Assembly: GCA_964461995.1 (NCBI GenBank)
Contig: CAYWXL010000006.1
Coordinates: 1-64,000, forward strand
From: JALSRK01 sp964461995
Lineage (GTDB): Bacteria; Acidobacteriota; Terriglobia; Bryobacterales; Bryobacteraceae
Length of the DNA stretch: 64,000 nt
Direction: 5' to 3'
Program-made: the position numbers and the translations under genes
Shown: piece after piece, positions 8,643 to 17,500 of the stretch
Layout: every line of letters starts with the position of its first letter
Numbering within the stretch: the first letter of the stretch is position 1
The notes under the pieces: model-generated
What the model saw: the letters and a program-made list of their open reading frames with translations, nothing else
Database searches by the model: none
Told to the model about the DNA's origin: nothing

Positions 8643-9452
8643 TCACGCCGGGGCACGTTCCAGCGTGACGGCGGCCCAGCCTTCCCGCTGATTCACGCTC
8701 ACGACCCGCCATTGGCGCGCCGCGAACGCGCGCTCGAGCTGGGGGAAGAAATCCGGGGGAAAGCCGCTCAGCACGGCGCGTCCGGCGGGCGCCATCAGGC
8801 TGGTGATAGTTGGGGCCAGCCGGATGAAGATCTCACCGCTGATGTTGGCGGCGAGGAAGTCCACCCAGCCCGGGGCGAGGCAATCAGCGGAGCCGAGGAC
8901 GAGTAAAGCGGGGACGCCGGAGCGGGCAAGGTTTTCGCGGGCGGACTCGATCGCTTGCGGATCCACGTCTACGGCGAGAATCCTGGCGGCGCCCAGCACG
9001 TGGGCGGCATGGGAGAGGATGCCGGCGCCGCACCCGAGGTCGAGGAAGCGGTCACCACGCCGGAGTTTGCGTTCCATCGACTCCAGGCACATCTGTGTCG
9101 TCGGGTGGTAGCCGGTGCCGAGAGCCAACCCGGGGTGGACCTCGAGGCGGATCCGGCCGGGCGGTGTGGGGTCATGACGCCAATCCGGCACGATGAAGAA
9201 GCGCTCGCCCACCAAAGTGGGCTCCCACTCTTGCATGATCTTGCGCGCCCAATTGGTCGGGTCGGCCGGCGACCAGGCTGGCCCGTAGCGGGCAAACTCA
9301 TCGGCGGGGAAGCGCTCGCGGAAGCAAGCGCGGAGCTCGACGCTACCGCGGCCGGCCGGATGTTCTTCGATGCCGGTGGTGCCGCGGGCGTAGAGTTCGG
9401 CTACCAGGATCTCCACTTCACCCTCTGGGCAGGTCAGCGTCAGCACATGCAT
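8643..9452 (-). CDS. prmA: Ribosomal protein L11 methyltransferase
   Basis: PrmA uses S-adenosylmethionine to trimethylate ribosomal protein L11. The frame continues upstream to 9569, but the ATG at 9452 gives the usual beta-alpha N-terminus MHVLTLTCPEGEVEILVAELY and a 269-residue protein, close to the family length. The substrate-binding N-terminal domain spans about 1-90. The methyltransferase domain carries GLALGTGYHPTTQMCLESM, the SAM motif LDLGCGAGILSHAAH, and the acidic loop ILAVDVDPQAI. LAANISGEIFIRLAP corresponds to the NI(L/S) catalytic-region motif. The upstream ribosome binding site is not obvious. It converges with the RidA-like gene and diverges from glgC. Confidence 0.93.
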   Translation of the reverse strand: MHVLTLTCPEGEVEILVAELYARGTTGIEEHPAGRGSVELRACFRERFPADEFARYGPAWSPADPTNWARKIMQEWEPTLVGERFFIVPDWRHDPTPPGRIRLEVHPGLALGTGYHPTTQMCLESMERKLRRGDRFLDLGCGAGILSHAAHVLGAARILAVDVDPQAIESARENLARSGVPALLVLGSADCLAPGWVDFLAANISGEIFIRLAPTITSLMAPAGRAVLSGFPPDFFPQLERAFAARQWRVVSVNQREGWAAVTLERAPA

Positions 9453-9637
9453 AGGGAAAATCGTCGTTGCGTGCCGGCATTGAGCCGGCGCCCCGCATAA
9501 CGTCCGGTTCGCCGCGAACCGCTCCACTACCCAAACTACAACGCCGGGCGGCGACGGCTGGGAGCGCATCTGCTTGCTTGCGGCGGAGAAACGCTGCGAG
9601 AATAGGTGTCTCCATTCCTGGGGGTGGGAGGCAGACG

Positions 9638-10894
9638 ATGGAACTGCGAGTGCTCGCGTTCGTGCTCGCCGGCGGGAAGGGAACCCGGCTCTACCCGTTG
9701 ACCAAAGAACGCGCCAAACCGGCGGTGCCCTTCGGGGGCCGCTACCGGATCATCGACTTCGTCCTCAGCAACCTGGTGAATTCCGGCATCTATTCCATCT
9801 ATGTCCTCATCCAGTTCAAGAGTCAGTCCCTGCTCCAGCACTTGCGTGACGGCTGGGAGACGGGGGGGCTGCTCCGCTCGCATTTCATCATCCCGGTTCC
9901 CGCTCAGATGCGGTCCCCGGACGAGACGTGGTATCGCGGGACAGCGGATGCGATCTACCAGAACGTCAATCTGATCGAGCAGGCTGAGCCCACCGTCGTG
10001 GCCATATTCGGAGCCGATCACATTTACCGGATGAACATCCGGCAGATGATCGAGTACCACGAGCACAAGCGAGCCGATGTAAGCGTAGCCGCGATTCCAG
10101 TGGAGCGGGAGCTGGCTTCCCAGTTCGGCGTCGTCGAGACGCAGCGGGACGGCAGGATCATCGGATTCCACGAAAAAGACCCGAACGCTCCCACGATTCC
10201 CGGCAATCCGAGGATGATCTACGCCTCGATGGGCAACTATGTCTTTTCCACGCCGACCTTGCTCGAGGCGCTGCACGAAGACGCGGAACGCAAGGACTCC
10301 ACCCACGATTTCGGCAGGGACGTGCTGCCGCGGCTGATCGGGCGCGCGCGGGTCTACGCCTACGACTTCCAGACCAACCGGATTCCGGGTGATCCCCCCG
10401 GCGCCCCGGCCTACTGGCGGGACGTGGGGACGATCGACGCTTACTATGACGCGAGCATGGACCTCCGATCGATCTCCCCGGCGTTGAACCTGTACAACGA
10501 CCAGTGGCCGCTCTACACCGCGGCCTACTGGGGCGCTCCAGCGAAGTTTTCTTTCGATAGGGCTGGCCGCCGCGGAGTGGCCACGGACTCGATCGTCTCA
10601 GAAGGCACGATCCTGGCCGGGGGAACGGTGAGAAATTCCGTGGTCGGGCGGCGTTGCCGGATCCATACAGGAGCTCTGGTCGAGGATTCCGTGTTGTTCG
10701 ACAACGTGGACATCGGGCGCTACGCGAAGGTGCGCCGGGCGATCCTGGACAAGAATGTGCGGGTACCCGAGAACGCCCGAATCGGCTACGACCTCGAGAG
10801 AGACCGCAAACTCTATCACGTCACAGAGAGCGGCATCGTGGTGGTCGAATCGCGCCGGCGGACTCCGGTCGAGATCGCTGCCTTGCAGCTCTGA
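9638..10894 (+). CDS. glgC: Glucose-1-phosphate adenylyltransferase
   Basis: GlgC makes ADP-glucose from glucose 1-phosphate and ATP, the committed step of glycogen synthesis. The 418-residue protein starts at the ATG at 9638 behind GGGAGG. It shows the nucleotide-binding N-terminus VLAFVLAGGKGTRLYPLTKE (about 6-24), KPAVPFGGRYRIIDFVLSN, the GTADAIYQN loop, FGADHIYRMN, and YWRDVGTIDAYYDASMDL. The C-terminal left-handed beta-helix domain includes SIVSEGTILAGGTVRNSVVGRRCRI and ends with residues typical of bacterial GlgC. Other glg genes are not in the window. It precedes a Tat oxidoreductase gene by 71 bases, with an apparent separate ribosome binding site. Confidence 0.96.
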   Translation: MELRVLAFVLAGGKGTRLYPLTKERAKPAVPFGGRYRIIDFVLSNLVNSGIYSIYVLIQFKSQSLLQHLRDGWETGGLLRSHFIIPVPAQMRSPDETWYRGTADAIYQNVNLIEQAEPTVVAIFGADHIYRMNIRQMIEYHEHKRADVSVAAIPVERELASQFGVVETQRDGRIIGFHEKDPNAPTIPGNPRMIYASMGNYVFSTPTLLEALHEDAERKDSTHDFGRDVLPRLIGRARVYAYDFQTNRIPGDPPGAPAYWRDVGTIDAYYDASMDLRSISPALNLYNDQWPLYTAAYWGAPAKFSFDRAGRRGVATDSIVSEGTILAGGTVRNSVVGRRCRIHTGALVEDSVLFDNVDIGRYAKVRRAILDKNVRVPENARIGYDLERDRKLYHVTESGIVVVESRRRTPVEIAALQL

Positions 10895-10965
10895 CGCGGC
10901 ACGCGGCGGTCCCGGCGAGGGTGTATACTTCTTGGGTTGATTTCCGACAGGGAGGTGATGGTTTC

Positions 10966-12252
10966 ATGTCGAGGCTTACGCGCCGTTCTTTTTTCCAGGG
11001 AGCAGCCAGCGCGGCGGCTGCGGCCCGCGTAGTCGGGGCCAACGACCGCATTCGCATCGGCGTCGTTGGCATGGGTGGCCGCGGAAGGGCCCATCTGCGC
11101 TACTGGTCGCAGATTTCCGAGTGTGAAGTGACGGGGATCTGCGACGTGAACCAGGCCGCTCTCGAACGGGCGCAGGCCGTAATCAAGAAGCTGGGCGGCA
11201 AGCCGGCGAAGGAGTACCGCGACATGCGGGAAATGTACGCCGGGACGGCGGTGGACGCAGTCTCGATCGCCACGCCGAACCACTGGCACGCGCTGGCGAC
11301 GATCTGGGCTTGCGAGGCCGGCAAGGACGTCTATTGCGAGAAGCCCGCGTGCCACAACGTTTACGAAGGCTGGAAGATGATCGAGGTGGCGCGGCGGACG
11401 CAGCGGATGGTACAGATCGGTTCCCAGAGCCGTTCGACGCCGCACAAGATCAAGGCGATGCAGTTGCTCGCCGACGGCGTGATCGGCAAGCTGTACATGG
11501 CGAAAGGACTTTGTTTCAAGCGCCGCAAATCGATTGGCCACACGCCGGACGAGCCGGTGCCGCCGGGCATCGACTGGGACATGTTCCTGGGGCCGGCGCA
11601 GTGGAAGCCGTTCAGCCGGAACAAGTACGCCTACAACTGGCACTGGTTCTGGGACACGGGCAACGGCGACATCGGCAACCAAGGCGTCCATGAGATGGAC
11701 CTGGCGCGCTGGGGCCTGGGCGAGTTGGGAATGCCCAACTGGGTCTTCTCGAGCGGCGGCAAGTACATCTACGACGACGACCAGGAGACGCCGAACACTC
11801 AGTTCGTGACCCTGGATTACGGCGACATGCAGATCCAGTTCGAGGTCCGCGGCCTGCTCACCGGGCCCGAGGCGGGCCTGCCGGTGACGCCGCGCAACGT
11901 GGTTGGCGACATCTACTTCGGCAGCGACGGCTGGATGTGGGTAGGCCACGATGGATTCCGGGTGTACAAGGGTGAGAAACGGGAAAAGGTGATGGACGAG
12001 CCGCCGAGCAAAGAGGAGGGCACGGTCCTGCACATGGAGAACTTCCTCAAGGCCTGCCGGACCCGGAATTACAAGGACTTGAACGCGGATGTGGAGATCG
12101 GCGTCATCAGCGCCAACCTCTGCCACCTCGCCAACATTAGCTACCGGGTGAAGCGCAAGCTCGTGCTCGACGAGCGGCGGCGGAGCTTCGTCAACGACTG
12201 GGAGGCGAACAAGCTCCTGACGCGGGAGTACCGGAAGCCGTACGTCGTGTAA
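10966..12252 (+). CDS. Tat-exported Gfo/Idh/MocA family oxidoreductase
   Basis: A 428-residue NAD(P)-dependent oxidoreductase. The start at 10966 follows GGAGGTGAT and gives a twin-arginine signal (SRLTRRSFFQGAASAAAAA), so the folded, cofactor-loaded enzyme is predicted to be exported. The Rossmann domain begins IRIGVVGMGGRGRAHLRYW (about 29-47) and includes the Gfo/Idh EKP motif in DVYCEKPACHN and IATPNHWHALAT. The C-terminal substrate domain has the subgroup pattern YNWHWFWDTGNGDIGNQGVHEMDLARWGLG, typical of secreted members in Planctomycetes, Bacteroidetes and Acidobacteria. The substrate is unknown; sugars or polyols are usual for the family. A TATACT -10-like hexamer lies at about 10923, without a clear -35. 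Confidence 0.9.
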   Translation: MSRLTRRSFFQGAASAAAAARVVGANDRIRIGVVGMGGRGRAHLRYWSQISECEVTGICDVNQAALERAQAVIKKLGGKPAKEYRDMREMYAGTAVDAVSIATPNHWHALATIWACEAGKDVYCEKPACHNVYEGWKMIEVARRTQRMVQIGSQSRSTPHKIKAMQLLADGVIGKLYMAKGLCFKRRKSIGHTPDEPVPPGIDWDMFLGPAQWKPFSRNKYAYNWHWFWDTGNGDIGNQGVHEMDLARWGLGELGMPNWVFSSGGKYIYDDDQETPNTQFVTLDYGDMQIQFEVRGLLTGPEAGLPVTPRNVVGDIYFGSDGWMWVGHDGFRVYKGEKREKVMDEPPSKEEGTVLHMENFLKACRTRNYKDLNADVEIGVISANLCHLANISYRVKRKLVLDERRRSFVNDWEANKLLTREYRKPYVV

Positions 12253-12311
12253 GTGGGCGTCGAGGCGGGCGGAAGGGCCCGCGAGACATGAGCGCGCCGA
12301 GGGGACGGAGC

Positions 12312-12331
12312 GGGGCGAAACGTTCCGCCCC
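12312..12331. terminator. Hairpin between convergent genes, possible bidirectional terminator
   Basis: GGGGCG (12312-12317) pairs with CGCCCC (12326-12331) around a short loop, about 60 bases after the oxidoreductase stop and 30 bases before the S9 peptidase stop. There is no long T-tract, so factor-independent termination is uncertain. Confidence 0.4.
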
Positions 12332-12363
12332 CCTTACGGCGCCGGGGAGCCTAGTTTGACTTC

Positions 12364-14394
12364 CTATTCTTTCTTCTCATCGAAACCGTAATCCAGATTC
12401 CGGTCGGGCGGATCCCCGCCCTTGCCCTTGAGGTAGTGTTCGAACCAGCGCAGCGCGCGGAGATTGTAGTCATAGCGCGCCGCCGCCCGGCGGTTTCCGT
12501 GTCCTTCGCCGGGGTACCAGACGAGCCGGACGGGGACCTTGCCCAAGGTCTTCAAGTGCCGGTACAGCTCGAGCGATTGTAGCGGCGGAACCCGGGGATC
12601 CGCTTTTCCATGAAGGATGAGAAGGGGAGTGCGGGCCTTCTCAACGTAGTAGATCGGGCTTTGCTTCAGGAACAGGTCCCAATTCTCCCAAAGCCGGTAG
12701 CGGTCGTGGACCAGATAGACTTCGTCGGGGATGTCCGTGGCGCCGAGCTTCGAGATTTTGTCGCTGATGCCGACGAACATGACGCCGGCGGCGAAGTGCT
12801 CGCTGAGGGCGGTGGAACACCAGGCGGTGGCGTAACCGCCGTACGAACCGCCCGTGACGCCGACTTTCTTTTCGTCCACCAGACCCATCCGGACGAGGTG
12901 TTTTGCGGCGTCAACGATATCGTCGAACTCTTCCATGGCGGGACGGCCGAAGTCGAGTTTGGAGAAGGCCACGCCGCGGCCTGTGGACGCCCGGTAGTTG
13001 GGGTAGAAGACGGCGAAACCGCGAGCGGCGGCTACCTGCCCCAGGCCGGTGTAACTGGTGAGCCACCCGTTGCGGTAGTGCGACTCCGGACCGCCGTGGA
13101 CCACGATGATCAGCGGATAGCGCTGGCCGGGCTTCTCATCGAGGGGATGGATCAACATCCCTTGGAGTTTCAGGCCGTCGCGAGCTTGGAACTCGATGAC
13201 CTCCTGCTTGGCGAGCCGGATCTCCTTGAGCCAGGGGTTCGAATCGGTGACGCGGCGCGGCTCGCCCGAGCCGGGATCGAGGATGAAGAGCTCCCTGGGG
13301 TGTGCGGGCGTATCGCCGAGGAAGGCCACCCGGCCGGTGCGGCGGCAGACGTCCATGGAGGGCCAAGCCCGGCGGGCGACGGTTTTCCACTTTTTCGTGA
13401 CGATGTCGAAGCTGCGGAGTTCGGTTTCGACGCCGTGATCCCAGGTGTAGAGCAGCGTGCGATTGTCCTTCCAGGCGATGCCGGCGACGTCGCCTTCATC
13501 CTCGAGGAAGAACTTCCCGGTCGTCTTGGCCTCCACGTCGGCGAGAAACAGACGGCCGGCGTTCGGGTCGTGCTCGTCGGCGCCGGCGACCAAGGCCACA
13601 TGGCGGCTGTCGGGGCTCCAGCGGACAGCGCCGAGCTTGCCGGGATTGTCGATCTTATAAACGAGCGACCCGTCGGAGGCGCGGACGACGTGGACCCGCG
13701 TGTACATGTAGCTGTGGTCCACCAGAGGTTTGGGCGCCAGCTTCACCGCCAGGAGTTTGCCGTCGGGAGAGGGGTAGATGCCGTTGACGGTGCCTTCGAG
13801 CTCCAGACGTCGCTTTTGCGGCTTGTCCCCGTTCAAGGTGGCGATCCAGGCGCGGGTGTAACGGAGGTCCTCTTCGAAGATCTCCTGCTTGAAACCCTTC
13901 TTCTTCAGTTTTTCCCGCTCTTTGTCGAGTTTTTCCGGAGCGCGGAAAACCACTCGAGATCCGTCGCCTAGCCAAGCGTATCCGCTGATGCCGGTTTCGT
14001 GTTCGAGTACCTTGCGGGCCTCGCCGCCGTCGATCGGGATGACGTAGAGGGAACGGGCTTTGTCCTTGCCGCGCTTGGCCAGGAAGCTGATGCCCTTGCC
14101 GTCGGGCGTCCAGTCGATGGCCGAGACGTTCACCTGCCCGGTGACGAACGGGCGGCTGCCGCGGGTCTCGTCCCAGACGTGGAGCTCGGTCCAGGCCGGG
14201 CCGTCGTCTTCTTCGAAGAGCTTGCGGGGGACGAGCAAGACGTAAGCGATGAACTTGCCGTCTGGCGAGATCTTGGCGGAAACGACTGAGCGGAGCGCAG
14301 CCACGTCCTTCGGCGTCATCACCCGGGCCGGAAGCAGCGCCGCGAAGACCACGAGGAGAAGCAGAGGAACGAGTGAGGAAGTCCGGATGCGCAT
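12364..14394 (-). CDS. Exported S9 family prolyl-oligopeptidase-type serine peptidase
   Basis: A 676-residue protein with a signal peptide (RIRTSSLVPLLLLVVFAALLP); the frame extends upstream but the ATG at 14394 directly precedes it. The N-terminal half (about 30-400) is a beta-propeller with WD40/TolB-like repeats (VSAKISPDGKFIAYVLL, AIDWTPDGKGISFLAK, YPSPDGKLLAVKL, VRWSPDSRHVALVAG). The C-terminal alpha/beta hydrolase holds the catalytic triad: Ser in VTGGSYGGYATAW (about 515), Asp in HGKADPRVPP (about 599), His in GEGHGN (about 632). This matches acylaminoacyl-peptidase/dipeptidyl-peptidase-like S9C enzymes that act on short peptides in the periplasm. No clear ribosome binding site precedes the start. 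Divergent from the GMC gene 116 bases away. Confidence 0.93.
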   Translation of the reverse strand: MRIRTSSLVPLLLLVVFAALLPARVMTPKDVAALRSVVSAKISPDGKFIAYVLLVPRKLFEEDDGPAWTELHVWDETRGSRPFVTGQVNVSAIDWTPDGKGISFLAKRGKDKARSLYVIPIDGGEARKVLEHETGISGYAWLGDGSRVVFRAPEKLDKEREKLKKKGFKQEIFEEDLRYTRAWIATLNGDKPQKRRLELEGTVNGIYPSPDGKLLAVKLAPKPLVDHSYMYTRVHVVRASDGSLVYKIDNPGKLGAVRWSPDSRHVALVAGADEHDPNAGRLFLADVEAKTTGKFFLEDEGDVAGIAWKDNRTLLYTWDHGVETELRSFDIVTKKWKTVARRAWPSMDVCRRTGRVAFLGDTPAHPRELFILDPGSGEPRRVTDSNPWLKEIRLAKQEVIEFQARDGLKLQGMLIHPLDEKPGQRYPLIIVVHGGPESHYRNGWLTSYTGLGQVAAARGFAVFYPNYRASTGRGVAFSKLDFGRPAMEEFDDIVDAAKHLVRMGLVDEKKVGVTGGSYGGYATAWCSTALSEHFAAGVMFVGISDKISKLGATDIPDEVYLVHDRYRLWENWDLFLKQSPIYYVEKARTPLLILHGKADPRVPPLQSLELYRHLKTLGKVPVRLVWYPGEGHGNRRAAARYDYNLRALRWFEHYLKGKGGDPPDRNLDYGFDEKKE

Positions 14395-14510
14395 ACACCA
14401 CTGGGTACCACAAACGGCGCAGTCGAAGTCCAACAGGTATTGTTGCTTTCCTTTCGCCGGCGTGTGCGCCATACTTGGCGAAGCAGTCAAGAATCACCTT
14501 GGAGGGGAAG

Positions 14511-17500
14511 ATGCTGTCGAAACCTTGGGATCAGAGGAAAAAGGCCTACGATTTCGTCGTCGTGGGGTCGGGCTACGGAGGGGCGATTACAGCGGCGCGC
14601 ATCGCAGCGTCGGGAAGCGGGGGGAAGCCTTCGGTGTGCGTTCTCGAGAGGGGGCGCGAGTGGCCCATCGGATCATTCCCAGACCGGCTTGACACGGCGC
14701 TCCGCGAGCAGCGCTCCAGCGCCAATCCGTTGGGGCTATACGAATTGCTGAGCTACCGGGACATCTCAGTGATCAAAGGTTCCGGACTCGGGGGAACTTC
14801 GTTGGTGAATGCAAACGTGGCCATTGTTCCGGACGAGGACGTGTTCGAGAAGGGCGGTTGGCCGGCCTCGATCACGATGCAAGGGATGAAGCAGTACTAC
14901 GAGCGAACGCGGAGCGTGCTGGCGGCAAGGCCTCATCCCCGGGCGGCGGAGCTGCTGAAGGTCCAGGCGCTGGGGCGCCGGGGAGCGCAGTTGGGGATGA
15001 AGGCCGAAGCGCTGGATCTGACGGTGAACTTCGACATCGACGGGACGAATCCCCACGGAGTGCCGCAAGTTCCTTGCACCGACTGCGGGGACTGCGTCTC
15101 GGGCTGCAACGTGGGGGCAAAGAACACCCTTTACATGAACTACCTGCCGATGGCCTTTCGCGCCGGGGCCGACATCTTCACACAGACGAAGGTGGAGTGG
15201 ATCGAGAAGCTGGATGGCGGCGGATGGAGGATTCACGGCCGCCATTATCCGAGCAAGCGCTCGAGCCGAAAGTTCACACTCGATGCCGGGAACGTCATCC
15301 TGGCGGCGGGATCGATCAATTCGACCGAGATCCTGATGCGGAGCCAGATGCATGGGCTCAAGCTTTCGCCGGCCATCGGAACGTCGTTCGGCGGCAACGG
15401 GGATTTTTTCGGACTTGCTTACAACGGCGACCATCAGACGAACGTGTTGGGATTCGGGACAGATACGCGCAGCGGGCGTGTCGTGCGGGCTCCGGGGCCG
15501 ACCATCGTGGGCATACTGCGTTATCTGGGAGACCGGCTGGAGGAGCGCTTCGCCATCGAGGATCTCTCGTTCCCTTCGGCGTACGTGGAGGCGGCCAAAG
15601 CGGCCTTCCCGTTCCTTCAGCGCGAGGATACCGACGCCGGGGACGAAGCGGCCGAGCGGGCCCGAATTCTGAGGGACATGAACCCGCTGGGCGGGGACGA
15701 GGCGGCCGGGGCCTTGAATCACACGATGCTCTACCTCTGCATGGGTTTCGACGATTCGCGCGGGTTCATGGAGTTCGACGCGCCCTGGTTCGAGAGGGAC
15801 GGGCGGATGCGGATCGTCTGGCGTGACGCAGGTGGACAGCCTGTGTTCTCACGCATCAACCAGGAGCTGCGGCGCCACGCCCGCGCCCAGGGCGCCTCGT
15901 TCATCGAGAACCCACTATGGTCGATGTTCGGCGTTCGCCACCTGATCACCGCCCACCCGCTGGGCGGCTGTCCGATGGGCGAGGACTACATGCAGGGCGC
16001 GGTGGACGAATACGGGCGGGTCTTTTCGGGCGAGGGCTCGGTCCACGAAGGGCTCTACGTGGCGGATGGGGCGATCGTTCCGACGGCGCTGGGAGTGAAT
16101 CCGTTCTTGACGATCTCGGCGCTGGCCGAGCGGATCGCGGAACGGATCGTGCGCCACGAGGGCGGAGACCGGTTCCCCGAACCGCGGCGTTCGGCCGGCT
16201 TCGCCTCGATCGACGCCCGGGCGGTGATCGAATGGCCGGAGTTCCAGCTCGACAAGCTTTTCCGGCAAGCGCCCACCAAGCCCATCGAGGTGATGCTGAA
16301 CAGCGGCCGCCGGTCGATCGATGCGGCGGCGCGGACGATCACCAACGACGAGTACTGGAAGGGTTTTTTCCCGCCAGGCCACGTGCTCAACACGATGTCG
16401 GCGGCTATCTTCACCGGCTTCAAGAAACGGTTTTTCAAGAAGCGGCGGCGCGTGGTGGGGATCACGTCGGACACCGACGGGCGGATCAACGCCCGGAACA
16501 CGCTCGAAGAGATCGAGATCAAGAAGCGCACTGGCGATCTCGATCCGGGCCGTTACATCCTGCTGCGCTACGAGGACCCGCCGTGGCAGGGCTATTACGA
16601 CGTCTTCAAAGTCATCAACGAGAACCTGCTGATCGGCAGGGTCTATTTCGGCGTCTACCCGCACGGGATCCGGCTGTTCACGTTTCCCATGACCCGGACC
16701 TACGGCTACGGCCAGATGACGGTGGAAGACCACCGGCGGCTCTGGCAAGCGGCGACAGCTCCGGAACTTCAGGAACTGGCAGGCGTGTGGCGAATGGAGG
16801 CCGTCTCGAACGCCAATCATGCCACGTCTCTCGCCTATCTCCACTTCGACCGGAAACCGGACGGACGCCTCGAGGCGCGCTACCAGCTTCTGGGATTGAT
16901 GGAGGGGCTCGTGACCCCGAGATTCGTGGCGAACCACTTCGAGTTGCACGACTTCACGCCGTTTCACGACGAGATCCGCAAGCTGGACGACGATCTGATG
17001 ATCGGCAAGTACGTGATGCGAATTCCGCCGGGGGCGGAAGCGCTGTTGCCGGCAACATCGTTGGGGTTGCTGCATCCTGAGCCCGACGGCGACGGGGGAC
17101 GCCGGTTCGGTTTCTACTATCTGCTTCACCGGACGCAACGCAAAGAGATCCCACCGAACCGGTTTCTTGCGCCGTTTTTCGAGACCGAACTGCCGTCCGG
17201 GCTAGGCATGACCTTCGATGAAAGAATGGTGGGCCGGCATCAGCCAATCGAGGAAGGCCTGGCTTGGGAAGAGGAAGGGAGCAGCGCTGTGGACATCGAG
17301 TTCCGGGTCCGCATGCAGATCTCCGACGTCAACGAATTCCTCACCGGAGCTGCGCACGAGGCCCGTCTCAGCGGGGAGATTACGCTCGGCTCTTTCGGCG
17401 GGGGCGAGCCCATGAAAATGCCGGTCGATCCGCGGCGCTCGTTTTTCAATTACTTGCGGGTGAACGAACAGACCCGGGAAGCCGAGATGCGCTACCACCT

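Noticed and set aside
14373..14510. 46-residue N-terminal extension of the GMC protein
   Set aside because: The frame is open there, but the ATG at 14511 has a strong GGAGGGG site and begins right before the FAD motif. The extension would overlap the divergent S9 peptidase start.
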